DNA of 64,000 bases from an uncultured Cohaesibacter sp. Lineage in GTDB: Bacteria > Pseudomonadota > Alphaproteobacteria > Rhizobiales > Cohaesibacteraceae. Below are positions 1-8,804 of this stretch, piece by piece. Numbering within the stretch: position 1 is the first letter of the stretch; every line of letters begins with the position of its first letter. The notes beneath the pieces were generated by a model. It made no database searches and was not told where the DNA came from. It worked only from the letters and a program-made list of their open reading frames with translations. The stretch spans positions 2,678,501 through 2,742,500 of the forward strand of contig NZ_OY821667.1 in assembly GCF_963682185.1 (NCBI RefSeq), given 5' to 3'. A program made the translations under genes and the position numbers.

Positions 1-124
1 GGTCGGCAAAATCCTGCGAGAAGGAAATACCAGATTTAGCATCACGCAAGGATGCGGTGACGGCTTCGGCATCGTTGCCGATGGAGGAAACAATACCCAA
101 GCCGGAAATGACTACACGTCTCAT
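1..124 (-). CDS. fabB: 3-oxoacyl-ACP synthase I (FabB), N-terminal fragment
   Basis: This is the first 41 codons of a minus-strand gene that runs off the left edge. The translation begins MRRVVISGLGIVSSIGND, the typical start of a beta-ketoacyl-ACP synthase of the FabB/FabF type. FabB elongates unsaturated acyl-ACP made by FabA in the cytoplasm. It lies 278 bases downstream of fabA in the same direction, the usual fabA-fabB pairing, which favours FabB over FabF. The catalytic Cys-His-His triad is outside the window, so activity cannot be judged. Confidence 0.85.
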   Translation of the reverse strand, partial: MRRVVISGLGIVSSIGNDAEAVTASLRDAKSGISFSQDFAD

Positions 125-402
125 AATCGGGGCCTCACTGTAAATGTCGGGGCTCTATTTGCCAGATCATATCGCAGCGAAAGCCTTTGCCAGCGATATA
201 ACCGAATTAATCTCTTGATAGGTGTTCTTCTCAGAAGCTGCAACATCTCTCAAAGACCTTATTCTCTAAAGACCTCTGAAATGTTCAATCTCTTGTGCTC
301 AATGAGCCGGAAAAATGGCGCGGTGAAGGTGATGCGGATTTTTCTGCCCCCTTTGCCTCCATCGTCCGGCCCAGAACGGGACCCTATTGGCGGCCAAACC
401 GC

Positions 403-912
403 TTAGGAGTCCTTGAAGGCTCCGACCCGCAAATCCTTTGCGACGAACACCACATTATCGTCAGCTTTGACCCAGCCATCTCCGATGCTGAGATTAAGAC
501 GGCCCTTCATCACGCGCTTGAAGTCAACGCCATATGTGACGGTTTTGATGTCTGGCGTGATCATGCCGGAGAATTTGATTTCACCAACAGAGATGGCGCG
601 GCCTTTTCCTTCAAGGCCCAACCAGCCAAGATAGAAGCCGGTCATCTGCCAAAGGGCGTCCAGACCAAGGCAGCCTGGCATCACCGGGTCGCCAGCGAAG
701 TGGCAATCAAAGAACCACCGCTCGGGATTGATATCATATTCCGCGCGGATCATGCCTTTGTTATGCTCACCACCTTCTTCGGAAATGTGAGTGATCCGAT
801 CCAGCATCAGCATCGGCGGCAATGGTAATTGCGGATTGCCAGGACCGAACATTTCTCCGCGGCTGCAGGTCAGAATCTCTTCATAGGTGTAGCTGGATTG
901 GCGCTGTTCCAT
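403..912 (-). CDS. fabA: 3-hydroxydecanoyl-ACP dehydratase/isomerase FabA
   Basis: FabA dehydrates 3-hydroxydecanoyl-ACP and isomerises trans-2- to cis-3-decenoyl-ACP, the entry point of anaerobic unsaturated fatty acid synthesis. The 169-residue length is the family's normal size. His71 in the stretch [13 protein letters not shown] and Asp85 in GLDALWQM match the known catalytic His/Asp pair of E. coli FabA (His70, Asp84). fabB follows downstream and irr is divergent upstream, a rhizobial arrangement. The upstream region contains a 10-base perfect palindrome (996-1005) that could be a regulatory site. Confidence 0.97.
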   Translation of the reverse strand: MEQRQSSYTYEEILTCSRGEMFGPGNPQLPLPPMLMLDRITHISEEGGEHNKGMIRAEYDINPERWFFDCHFAGDPVMPGCLGLDALWQMTGFYLGWLGLEGKGRAISVGEIKFSGMITPDIKTVTYGVDFKRVMKGRLNLSIGDGWVKADDNVVFVAKDLRVGAFKDS

Positions 913-1524
913 ACGGTTTCCACTCTTATCCTTCTATGTTTCACCCGCTTGGCTGGGTGATACAGTCTATACTTGCAGAATCTGTACAATAAATCCAATT
1001 AATTGAATTTGCTTGACCGATCCTTCTTTGTGCCTACGTTGCCAAATTGAATGCAAGCTTGCTTTTGGTGCTAAGCTTATAGCCTTTTCTCTGCGCAAGC
1101 ACTAGGCGTGCAAACGATTAAGTTCACATTTCAAAGCCTCTTCCAGACCAATCAGAATTGATGAGGTGCACCTTAAAACCGGGGCCTGAAACACACTTGT
1201 CATTTAGAGGGTAACGCAGCCTCTTTCAAGTCGCCTTTTGCGCGTATCCATCCAACAGGTTCTAGCATAAGCCTCTTGGGTTCCAAGCAAGCTATCCCAA
1301 ATTCGAATATTCAAAAAATGAATGGAAATGTTAAAAAACCTTAGCCAATATGCTATGATAGATATGCGATTTTCCTTAGTCGCCTTGCTCAAGGGCGCAA
1401 AAAGAATTATATCATCAAAGATGCGATCTGGTTGCATGAGAGACCGCCAGCGGGAATGGAACCGCTAGGAGTGGGCTACTGAAGATCGACAGTCAGATGT
1501 AACGGATACCCAAGGACCAATGAC
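913..1524. other. Long irr-fabA divergent intergenic region
   Basis: This is a 612-base gap between the divergent starts of fabA and irr. It is richer in A+T than the flanking genes. It contains the palindrome CAATTAATTG at 996-1005 and, closer to irr, an A+T-rich stretch around 1300-1370 with a possible -10 element (TATGAT, near 1353). A 77-codon minus-strand open frame (1204-1437) has no visible ribosome binding site or recognisable protein, so I do not call it. The region probably carries the promoters of both genes; no site could be assigned with confidence. Confidence 0.5.
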
Positions 1525-1953
1525 ATGACCTCACAGCTGCAAAAATTCGATAAGCGATCTGCTCGGGATATGCTTGTGGGGGCAGGCCTGCGCCCGACGC
1601 GCCAGAGGCTGTCACTTGCAGAACTTTTGTTTGCCAAAGGAGACCGGCACGTCTCGGCTGAGCGCCTGCATGAGGAAGCTGAAAAAGTCAATGTCTCCGT
1701 CTCTCTGGCAACGGTCTACAATACCTTGCATCAGTTCACTGAAGCCGGGCTTCTGCGAGAAGTGGCTGTGGAGGGGACGAAGACCTATTTCGATACGAAC
1801 GTGTCCGATCACTACCATTTCTTTATGGAAGAAGAGGGCAAGGTTGTCGATATTCCCGGTGGCTTGCATGTGTCCGAGTTGCCCGAAGTGCCCGATGACA
1901 TGGAAATCACCCGTGTTGATGTGGTGGTCCGCTTGCGCCAGAAGCAAGACTGA
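1525..1953 (+). CDS. irr: Iron response regulator Irr (Fur family)
   Basis: Irr is a Fur-family DNA-binding regulator of alphaproteobacteria that represses or activates iron and haem genes according to haem supply. The 142 residues show the winged-helix N-terminal half (GLRPTRQRLSLAELL, then SLATVYNTLHQF as the recognition region) and a short dimerisation half. The position beside fabA is the conserved rhizobial context for irr. The histidine cluster that is HHH in the well-studied rhizobial Irr reads His96-Tyr97-His98 here. There is no N-terminal GCPW-type haem regulatory motif of the Bradyrhizobium kind. Fur itself is a poorer fit because the zinc cysteines are missing. Confidence 0.93.
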   Translation: MTSQLQKFDKRSARDMLVGAGLRPTRQRLSLAELLFAKGDRHVSAERLHEEAEKVNVSVSLATVYNTLHQFTEAGLLREVAVEGTKTYFDTNVSDHYHFFMEEEGKVVDIPGGLHVSELPEVPDDMEITRVDVVVRLRQKQD

Positions 1954-2135
1954 ACCAGACGTTTCCTTAAAAACAAAGTCGACAGGGTTTCTTGACGCTT
2001 TAGGGCGCCAAGCATGCTTTCGTACAAGATTTTGTGCGCGCAGCCTTCGCTTCTGAGCATTTATCCATGATCAATTTGTCCTTGCGGCAGTATGCCTCAG
2101 CCATTGGCGCAGGGACAAAATGTTGAATGCGGCAT

Positions 2136-3305
2136 CTACTCCGCTGCGGCATCATTCTTGTGCTCGAGTGGCTGCCCTTCGTCAGGGGTATCTGACGCCT
2201 TGTGCAGAGAGAAAGCGCGCTTGAATGGCTTCTTGATTGGTTTGAGGCGAATTTTCACCCGTTTGATGCGCCGCCGGTCCGCTTCAATAATCTCGAACTC
2301 GAGACCTTCCTTGACCGTGATCAGTTCGCCACGCACAGGAATGCGGCCTATCAGGGTAAAGATGAAACCGCCAAGCGTATCGACATCTTCCATGGACTCA
2401 TCATCCTGAGGCAAGTCCGTCCCGATCGCTTCGATAACATCGTCCAGTTCGGCTTTTGCATCGGCAATGAACAGATTGGGACCAGCGCTGGCAATGAAGA
2501 TTTCATCTTCATCATCATGCTCGTCTTCGATATCGCCAACCACAGTTTCAACAATGTCCTCAAGGGACACCAGACCATCGGTGCCGCCATATTCATCGAT
2601 GACCAATGCCATCTGAGTGCGCGCGGCCCGCATGGTGGCCATCAGGTCTATCGCCTGCATGGACGGAGGCACGAACAGCACATCGCGAATGACGCCAAGA
2701 TCCTTGAGTGGCCGATCCAGATTGATATTGCTCAGGGTGCGGGGCAGATTGGCAAGCGACACTTCTCCATCTGAGGCAAAATGGACGCTTGTCAGCGACC
2801 CTTCCATGGAATCAAGGGCCGGGCTTTCTGAAGGTTCTGGAATGACACACTCTTTTGTCAGAAGCGAGAGAACATCCTTGATATGAACCATGCCCACCGG
2901 ATCATCGAGGGTTTCCCGATAGACAGGTAGTCGCGAATGGCCGACATCCTGATAGACGGCGAGCAAAGTGCCAAGGGAGATCTCGTCCTCGATGGCATCA
3001 ATATCGGCGCGCGGAATCATGACGTCGCTGACCCGCATTTCCCTCAGTTCGAGAATATTGCGCAACATCGCTTTCTCTTCGGCAGAAAAAGTCTGATCGT
3101 TGCTGTTTTCGTCTGCGAGGGCTCCTTCCATCTGCGAACGCAGCGAAGGATTGGTCAAGCCTGACATCCAACCTTTGAGCAAACTGGTGAACCAGTTTTG
3201 TTTCGGTTGGTGTGGTTCAGCGTCGCTACTGTCGACCTGAGCGTCACTTTCTGGCCTGTCGGCCTTGGATGACGGCGAAGATAAAGAAGGGTCGGGGTCG
3301 TTCAT
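2136..3305 (-). CDS. corC: CorC/HlyC-family CBS-domain protein
   Basis: The protein has 389 residues. A polar, Ser/Asp-rich N-terminus is followed by a paired CBS module at about residues 85-265 (starting near MRVSDVMIPRADI; second repeat near GGTDGLVSLEDIVETVVGDI) and a C-terminal CorC_HlyC transporter-associated domain at about 285-365. The membrane DUF21 domain of the longer CNNM proteins is absent, so this is the soluble CorC/TlyC type implicated in Mg2+/Co2+ homeostasis. The old label 'hemolysin' is historical. It closes the phoH-ybeY-corC cluster, with 76 bases to ybeY. Confidence 0.9.
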   Translation of the reverse strand: MNDPDPSLSSPSSKADRPESDAQVDSSDAEPHQPKQNWFTSLLKGWMSGLTNPSLRSQMEGALADENSNDQTFSAEEKAMLRNILELREMRVSDVMIPRADIDAIEDEISLGTLLAVYQDVGHSRLPVYRETLDDPVGMVHIKDVLSLLTKECVIPEPSESPALDSMEGSLTSVHFASDGEVSLANLPRTLSNINLDRPLKDLGVIRDVLFVPPSMQAIDLMATMRAARTQMALVIDEYGGTDGLVSLEDIVETVVGDIEDEHDDEDEIFIASAGPNLFIADAKAELDDVIEAIGTDLPQDDESMEDVDTLGGFIFTLIGRIPVRGELITVKEGLEFEIIEADRRRIKRVKIRLKPIKKPFKRAFSLHKASDTPDEGQPLEHKNDAAAE

Positions 3306-3381
3306 TCTCGTTCCGGCGCAGATTGCTTGGCTGCGCTATCAATCCTGTTCCAAAATGCGGACTGCCGGGCACTTTGCCTGA

Positions 3382-3912
3382 TCAGTCCAGACTTTCCAAA
3401 GGCACTGTGCCTTCATAAGGGTTGGGCAAATCCAACTGGGCCAGAATGGCGACTTCGACGCTTTCCATCTTGTCCGCTTCATCCGGCTCTATGTGATCAT
3501 AGCCCAAGAGATGTAAAAAACCATGTAAACACAAATGTGTTAAATGATCACGGATTTCAACCCCCAATTCTTCGGATTCTCGCTCTACGGTTTCATAAGC
3601 GAAAACAATGTCGCCAAGCATCGGGCCAAAGGGGTCTGCCTCTTCATCAATGGGAAAGGACAAAACGTTGGTGGCCTTGTCCTTGCCTCTGTGATCGGCA
3701 TTGAGCGTGCGAATGGCCGCATCGTCGGTAAAGACCAGAGACAGCTCGCATTCCGGCAGGAAGGCAATGCCTTCCGACCTGGTGACATAGGCAAGGCCTG
3801 CCGCAAGCGCGCGATCAATCACGGCTTCCAGATCTTCAAGGCTCTGCCAGAGATCGGATTCAATCAGCAAATCCCTATCAAGGTCTGGCAGGGAAGCAGA
3901 CAATTGGCTCAT
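3382..3912 (-). CDS. ybeY: Endoribonuclease YbeY (16S rRNA maturation)
   Basis: YbeY is a zinc-dependent endoribonuclease needed for 16S rRNA 3'-end maturation and ribosome quality control. The signature is HGFLHLLGYDH near residues 136-146, giving the three zinc-binding histidines, and the protein is a typical 176 residues. Its ATG overlaps the phoH stop codon as ATGA (3909-3912), so the two genes are probably translationally coupled. corC follows downstream, and this trio is widely conserved. Confidence 0.96.
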   Translation of the reverse strand: MSQLSASLPDLDRDLLIESDLWQSLEDLEAVIDRALAAGLAYVTRSEGIAFLPECELSLVFTDDAAIRTLNADHRGKDKATNVLSFPIDEEADPFGPMLGDIVFAYETVERESEELGVEIRDHLTHLCLHGFLHLLGYDHIEPDEADKMESVEVAILAQLDLPNPYEGTVPLESLD

Positions 3913-5141
3913 TCCTCAGCCTCGTCATAGATCTCTTCGGGAGCCGCCGGATTGTAATCGGCAGCTGTCAAATGCTCCTCGACTTCGCGTTTGTGAAAAC
4001 GCTCACGCCCCAAGACCTGACGCGCCTTGGCGCGTCTGCGGGCATCCTCGTCATAGGCATTGACGATGCGGGCGACCAGCTCATGACGCACCACATCCTG
4101 TGCCGTGAATTGCACACGCACGATCGAGGGAATATCCGCCAGCAGTTCCATGGCTTGCACCAGTCCGGACTGTTCGCCGCTTGGCAAGTCGATCTGGCTT
4201 GGGTCACCGGTGATGATCATCTTGGAATTTTCGCCAAGGCGCGTCAGGAACATCTTCATCTGCATGGATGTCGTGTTCTGCGCCTCGTCCAGAATGACCA
4301 CCGCATTGGAAAGCGTCCGCCCGCGCATGAAGGCAAGCGGAGCGATTTCGATGATCTTGGCTTCGATTTCCCGTTCGACCTTGTCCGCAGGCATCATGTC
4401 ATAAAGCGCATCATAAAGCGGACGCAGATAAGGATCGACCTTTTCCTTCATGTCACCGGGCAGGAAGCCCAGACGCTCGCCTGCTTCCACGGCCGGACGG
4501 GAAAGAATGATACGCTCCACCACGCCGCGCTCCAGAAGAGCCGCCGCATAGGCAACGGCCAGATAGGTCTTGCCAGTGCCTGCCGGGCCGGTGCCGAAAA
4601 TGAGGTCAGCCCGATCCATTGCGCGGATATAGGCATCTTGCGTTGCAGTGCGGGCTGTCAGTTTTTTCTTGCGCGTTGCAATCTGGGCAAAATTGATCTT
4701 GCCTGCGCTTTCATGGCTCTCTGGCATCACGTCTGGCAGGACCAGCTGTTCGTCGGAGGCCTGCGCCATGCGAATGGCCCCGTCAACGTCGGCTTGCTCG
4801 ATCACTTCCCCTTCCTGAAGACGAAAATAGAGCGAATCCAGCGCTCGTTTGGCATCATCGCACAGATCTCCGGGCCCTTTGATCGTCACCCGGTTGCCGC
4901 GTGCAATCGCCTCGACGCCGAGTTTCTGTTCGATGCGGGCCAGATTCTGGTCATATTCACCAAACAGATCGGCAGCCAGACGATTGTCATCATAGGAAAG
5001 AACTATATGGCCCATATCTGACGCTGCAGTCGTTGCCTGGCTCGCAGCAGGATCCCAGCTCTTCTTGAAACCCGAATGCTTCTGAGGCTTGCTCCGGCTT
5101 TCTTTGCGGTTTTTGCTTTTATCGCGATACTGATCGCTCAA
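3909..5141 (-). CDS. phoH: PhoH family ATPase (YbeZ type)
   Basis: PhoH-like proteins are cytoplasmic ATPases linked to RNA metabolism and work with YbeY. Walker A is TGPAGTGKT (residues 184-192), the Walker B-like element is VILDEAQN, and SRPAVEAGE and GDPSQIDLPSG are also typical. At 410 residues it is longer than usual because of about 45 basic, Ser/Lys-rich, probably disordered residues at the N-terminus. The start chosen is TTG, which has AAGGGA a few bases upstream. An internal ATG (MGHIVLSYDD) would give a more usual length but has no visible ribosome binding site. Confidence 0.93.
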   Translation of the reverse strand: MSDQYRDKSKNRKESRSKPQKHSGFKKSWDPAASQATTAASDMGHIVLSYDDNRLAADLFGEYDQNLARIEQKLGVEAIARGNRVTIKGPGDLCDDAKRALDSLYFRLQEGEVIEQADVDGAIRMAQASDEQLVLPDVMPESHESAGKINFAQIATRKKKLTARTATQDAYIRAMDRADLIFGTGPAGTGKTYLAVAYAAALLERGVVERIILSRPAVEAGERLGFLPGDMKEKVDPYLRPLYDALYDMMPADKVEREIEAKIIEIAPLAFMRGRTLSNAVVILDEAQNTTSMQMKMFLTRLGENSKMIITGDPSQIDLPSGEQSGLVQAMELLADIPSIVRVQFTAQDVVRHELVARIVNAYDEDARRRAKARQVLGRERFHKREVEEHLTAADYNPAAPEEIYDEAEE

Positions 5142-5206
5142 ACGCTTATCCCTTCAAACAACTTGAAATTCGGCGGATAGCCATCCGGCATCTTTTGGCC
5201 ATGCCG

Positions 5207-6571
5207 TCATGGCCGGTCGATCATGGTGCCGAACAGGCTATTGCTTCCCAGATTATCCACTTTAACTGTGACAATTTCACCAATCAATTCTTCTGCTGCA
5301 TCAACTTGCACAGCCTGCAACCATGGCGATTTACCAACCAGCTGTCCCGGCTCGCGACCCTTGCGCTCCAGCAGCACTGTCATCTCGGTGCCAACCTTGG
5401 AGGCATTGAAGTCTTTCTGCTGTTGGGAGAGCAGATCTTGCAGACGATACAGGCGCTCGGACTTGATAGCCTCTTCGATCTGGTCTTCGCTGTCCGCTGC
5501 CGGAGTACCCGGACGGGGCGAATATTTGAAGCTGTAGGCCGAGGCATAGGTCACCTCGCGCACGATGCGCATGGTTTCCTCGAAATCCGCGTCCGTTTCG
5601 CCCGGAAAACCAACGATGAAATCACCAGAGAGGGCGATATCCGGGCGGGCATTGCGAATGCGATCGATCAGGCGGACATAGTCGTCATAGGTATGCTGAC
5701 GATTCATGGCCTTGAGCACCTTGTCCGATCCGGCCTGCACAGGCAGATGTAGATAAGGCATCAGAATATCGAGATCCCGGTGCGCCGCCATCAACGTGTC
5801 GTCCATGTCGCGCGGATGGCTGGTGGTGTAGCGCAGCCGATCAAGACCATCGATTTCAGCCAGCCGGAACAACAGCTCGCCAAGGCCCCAATCGCCCCCA
5901 TCCGGGCTTTCTCCATGATAGGCGTTGACATTCTGCCCAAGCAGCGTGACTTCACGCACGCCAGCTGCGGCCAGTTTTTCCGCTTCATGAATAATCTGGC
6001 TTGCCGGGCGAGAAACCTCCGCGCCACGGGTATAGGGAACCACACAGAAGCTGCAGAATTTATCGCAGCCTTCTTGAACCGTCAGAAAAGAGCTGACACC
6101 GCGCTTGCGGGTCACTTCCTTGCGGGCGTCTGGCAACACGGCAAATTTGTCTTCAAGCGGAAAATCCGTCTCCACCACGCGAGTGCCATGGTTGGCCTTA
6201 TCCAGCAGGTCGGGCAGCTTGTGATAGGCCTGAGGCCCGACGACCAGATCGACCACCGGGGCACGGCGGATAATTTCCTGCCCCTCAGCCTGCGCAACAC
6301 ATCCGGCGATGCCGATTTTCATCTCGCCCTTGCCATCCTTGGCGCGCTTTTCCTTGACCTGACGAATGCGGCCAAGCTCGGAATAGACCTTCTCTGCGGC
6401 CTTCTCGCGAATATGGCAGGTGTTGAGGATCACCAGATCCGCATCTTCCATCGCTTCGGTTGGGCTGTATCCCTTGGTCGCCAGGCTATCCATCATCCGG
6501 TTGGAATCATAGACATTCATCTGGCAGCCATAGGTTTTCACAAAGACTTTCTTGTCTTCAAAAGCAGTCAT
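5207..6571 (-). CDS. miaB: tRNA-2-methylthio-N6-dimethylallyladenosine synthase MiaB
   Basis: MiaB is a radical SAM methylthiotransferase that adds a methylthio group to i6A37 of tRNAs. The N-terminal UPF0004 domain has three cluster cysteines (in [17 protein letters not shown] and IAGCVAQ), the radical SAM motif is CDKFCSFC, and a TRAM domain ends the protein. I chose the ATG of [17 protein letters not shown]; a GTG at 6628 would add 19 residues, and neither start has a clear ribosome binding site. It sits between the lysolipid acyltransferase and phoH, as in rhizobia. Confidence 0.95.
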   Translation of the reverse strand: MTAFEDKKVFVKTYGCQMNVYDSNRMMDSLATKGYSPTEAMEDADLVILNTCHIREKAAEKVYSELGRIRQVKEKRAKDGKGEMKIGIAGCVAQAEGQEIIRRAPVVDLVVGPQAYHKLPDLLDKANHGTRVVETDFPLEDKFAVLPDARKEVTRKRGVSSFLTVQEGCDKFCSFCVVPYTRGAEVSRPASQIIHEAEKLAAAGVREVTLLGQNVNAYHGESPDGGDWGLGELLFRLAEIDGLDRLRYTTSHPRDMDDTLMAAHRDLDILMPYLHLPVQAGSDKVLKAMNRQHTYDDYVRLIDRIRNARPDIALSGDFIVGFPGETDADFEETMRIVREVTYASAYSFKYSPRPGTPAADSEDQIEEAIKSERLYRLQDLLSQQQKDFNASKVGTEMTVLLERKGREPGQLVGKSPWLQAVQVDAAEELIGEIVTVKVDNLGSNSLFGTMIDRP

Positions 6572-6755
6572 ATCGGCTTTGTCCGGGTCGCGTTCGTTTG
6601 AGGGAGCGTTCTTGGGCACATAGGGCACAGGACAGTCAGTCCATTTTCAGAGCAAAGGCTGTAGCGCGTTTTACCCATTTTGCAAAGAGAAAAGGGCGAA
6701 AAAATAGCCGGTTTCTGTCGCAAAAAGGGAATCCGTTGCCAAAGAACATCACCTG

Positions 6756-7631
6756 TCACTTACGCCGACGCTTGCTGGTATAGTGGTGAAGGTCATGCAG
6801 CATGGTCTGGCGCACCGAGCGTTCGGCAGCATGGGCGGCTTCCTTGCGGTCCACCGAAGGGTCAAACAGGATAGGCTCGCCATAGGTGAGCGTTACATCC
6901 AGTGCCCCCTCTTTCATCAAGGCCCAAAGATGCGGCACCAGATCCATGTCGCCATACCAGGCGGCCATGTGGCGATGCTGGCGCCCCATGGGAACGCCGT
7001 GCAGGGCCGTGTAGGCAATCGAAAGCGGCTGTATCCAGACCTTTTGCTGAGGACCATTGCCGTTCTGCTCTCCATTCTGCTCAGACGTCATGGCCGCCTT
7101 TGCCGCGCCAATGAGGGCTGAGCGGAAAGGCAGCACCCGATTGCCATCAGACGAGGTGCCCTCGGCAAATAGAACCATGGCGTCGCCTTCCTTGAGGCGT
7201 TGTGCGATTTCCTTGGCAACGGCTCCGGTGGCAGAGCGTTTGGTACGGTTGACGAAGATTGAGCGCTGCAGCTTGGCAAAGAGCCCGAAAATTGGCCAAC
7301 TGGCCACTTCGGATTTGGCGATGAAGGACAGCGGCTGCAGACTGCCCAGCACCACGATATCGGTCCAGGAGCAGTGATTGGCCGTGATCAACACCGCGCC
7401 ATCGCGAATGGGCGCTCCATTGATGGTCTTGCGAATGCCAAAAGCCAGACAATTGAAACGGTGAAACAACACCGGAATCCAGCGTTTACTGGGCAAATTG
7501 AACGTTACTGACAGATATTGCAGCGGGATAAGAATGATGGCAACAAGCGCGATGAGCGTGATTGCCAAGCTGGCCCGCATCGTCGATACGGACAAGCCCG
7601 ATTGCCTTGATGGGGACCTTGGAATTGTCAT
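6756..7631 (-). CDS. olsA: PlsC-type 1-acyltransferase, probably lyso-ornithine lipid acyltransferase OlsA
   Basis: This is a membrane-bound acyltransferase of the PlsC/LPLAT family with 291 residues. A hydrophobic anchor at about residues 18-42 is followed by the catalytic HCSWTD motif (the family HX4D, His86 and Asp91) and FAEGTSSDG, a variant of the usual FPEGT block. PlsC enzymes acylate lysophosphatidate. In rhizobia the homologue placed between fur and miaB is OlsA, which adds the second acyl chain to lyso-ornithine lipid. An OlsB candidate lies about 15 kb away, which supports that reading. General PlsC activity cannot be excluded. Confidence 0.75.
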   Translation of the reverse strand: MTIPRSPSRQSGLSVSTMRASLAITLIALVAIILIPLQYLSVTFNLPSKRWIPVLFHRFNCLAFGIRKTINGAPIRDGAVLITANHCSWTDIVVLGSLQPLSFIAKSEVASWPIFGLFAKLQRSIFVNRTKRSATGAVAKEIAQRLKEGDAMVLFAEGTSSDGNRVLPFRSALIGAAKAAMTSEQNGEQNGNGPQQKVWIQPLSIAYTALHGVPMGRQHRHMAAWYGDMDLVPHLWALMKEGALDVTLTYGEPILFDPSVDRKEAAHAAERSVRQTMLHDLHHYTSKRRRK

Positions 7632-7692
7632 GCTCCATAACCTCGATCAGACGACCTTGGGATCAGGTCTGGTCCCGACGATTGTCAGAGAG

Positions 7693-8124
7693 CTATTTAT
7701 CTGATTCTTCTAGGGGCACACCATAAAGCTCAAGCCTGTGATCAACAAGCTTGAAACCGAGGCGACGGGCGACTTCCTGTTGTAGGCGCTCGATCTCTTC
7801 ATCGCGAAACTCGATGACGTTGCCCGTGCGCAGGTCGATCAGGTGGTCATGATGTTCTTCGGTGATGGTTTCATAGCGCGATCGACCATCGCGAAAATCA
7901 TGGCGTTCGATGATGCCACTGTCTTCAAACAGTTTAACGGTGCGATAAACGGTGGATATGGAAATGTTACTGTCGATCTTCACCGAGCGGGCATATAGCT
8001 CCTCCACATCCGGATGATCGATAGCACCATCCAGAACACGGGCAATGATACGCCGTTGCTCCGTCATCCGCATGCCAGACTTGGCGCACAATTCTTCAAT
8101 GGTCGTCTTTTTGTCTGCTGTCAT
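7693..8124 (-). CDS. fur: Fur/Mur family metal-responsive regulator
   Basis: This is a 143-residue Fur-family repressor with winged helix (MRMTEQRRIIARVL and SISTVYRTVKLFED) and a metal-binding half with EEHHDHLIDL. In alphaproteobacteria this orthologue often answers to manganese and is then called Mur; sequence alone cannot separate the two. The start chosen is the ATG that overlaps the rimI stop as ATGA (8121-8124); an upstream in-frame ATG at 8202 would lie deep inside rimI. The tsaB-rimI-fur order is conserved in rhizobia. Confidence 0.9.
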   Translation of the reverse strand: MTADKKTTIEELCAKSGMRMTEQRRIIARVLDGAIDHPDVEELYARSVKIDSNISISTVYRTVKLFEDSGIIERHDFRDGRSRYETITEEHHDHLIDLRTGNVIEFRDEEIERLQQEVARRLGFKLVDHRLELYGVPLEESDK

Positions 8125-8660
8125 AGCGATGATGCCTTCTGTCCCTCTTGCGGGGTGCCCAATATGCGGCGCTTGCTCAATGGCTCGATCTGCATGATCC
8201 ACGCAGTTGAGGCTTCGCCGTTATCATTGTGGTAATAGCCTTTTCGCTCACCCACTTTAGTGAACCCGAAGCCATCGTAAAGGGATAATGCAGCTTTGTT
8301 GCCTGCGTCAACTTCCAGAAACAGTTTGGCTACGCGGTTGCCATAAAGATGCCGGATCAATTCCTGCATCAATTGCTTGCCGCCGCCGCTCTTCTGATGG
8401 TCAGGATCTACGGCAATGGTCAAGATTTCCGCTTCATCCAGAACCGAACGGGCGAGGACGAAACCGACGGGTTTGTCCGTGATTCTCAAATTGCTCCGGC
8501 GCAGCACGAGAGCCTCTACGAACTTATCCTGCAGCAGGGCCTGAAACTCGCTTGCCGACCAGCCGCGCGAAAAGCATCGGCTATGAATATCAGCCAAATC
8601 AGCAATGTCCGCATAAGCGGCGGGCATGACCAGAGATGTCGTTTTGAGCGGAAAAATCAT
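8121..8660 (-). CDS. rimI: GNAT acetyltransferase RimI (ribosomal protein bS18-alanine type)
   Basis: RimI acetylates the N-terminal alanine of ribosomal protein bS18 in E. coli. The 179-residue protein has the GNAT core: EILTIAVDPDHQKSGGGKQL (acetyl-CoA loop) and FLEVDAGNKAALSLYDGFGF. The loop reads QKSGGG rather than the commoner QRRGxG. The start was chosen because GGGAGG sits six bases before the ATG at 8660; a longer frame to 8714 lacks this. The position directly after tsaB is typical. Substrate is inferred from family and neighbourhood. Confidence 0.85.
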   Translation of the reverse strand: MIFPLKTTSLVMPAAYADIADLADIHSRCFSRGWSASEFQALLQDKFVEALVLRRSNLRITDKPVGFVLARSVLDEAEILTIAVDPDHQKSGGGKQLMQELIRHLYGNRVAKLFLEVDAGNKAALSLYDGFGFTKVGERKGYYHNDNGEASTAWIMQIEPLSKRRILGTPQEGQKASSL

Positions 8661-8804
8661 AATTTCCCTCCCGAACAAAGCCGGCGGCTGAAAGAACCAG
8701 ACGACTTGAGCCAAATGCGGAGACTATCCTTGTGGAATCAATGCACCATGTTCCCACCTGAATGCAATAGATTCCAGACCCCTAAATGTAGAAGAAACGG
8801 CAAA

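Noticed and set aside
1204-1437. 77-codon minus-strand open frame in the irr-fabA gap
   Set aside because: No ribosome binding site, low-complexity composition from A+T-rich DNA and no recognisable protein features.
2136-3305. Hemolysin function for the CBS protein
   Set aside because: The label is historical; the domains point to the CorC-type ion homeostasis family and there is no toxin feature.
5248-5260. TTATCCACT, a near match to a DnaA box
   Set aside because: Single copy inside the miaB coding sequence, far from dnaA; expected by chance.
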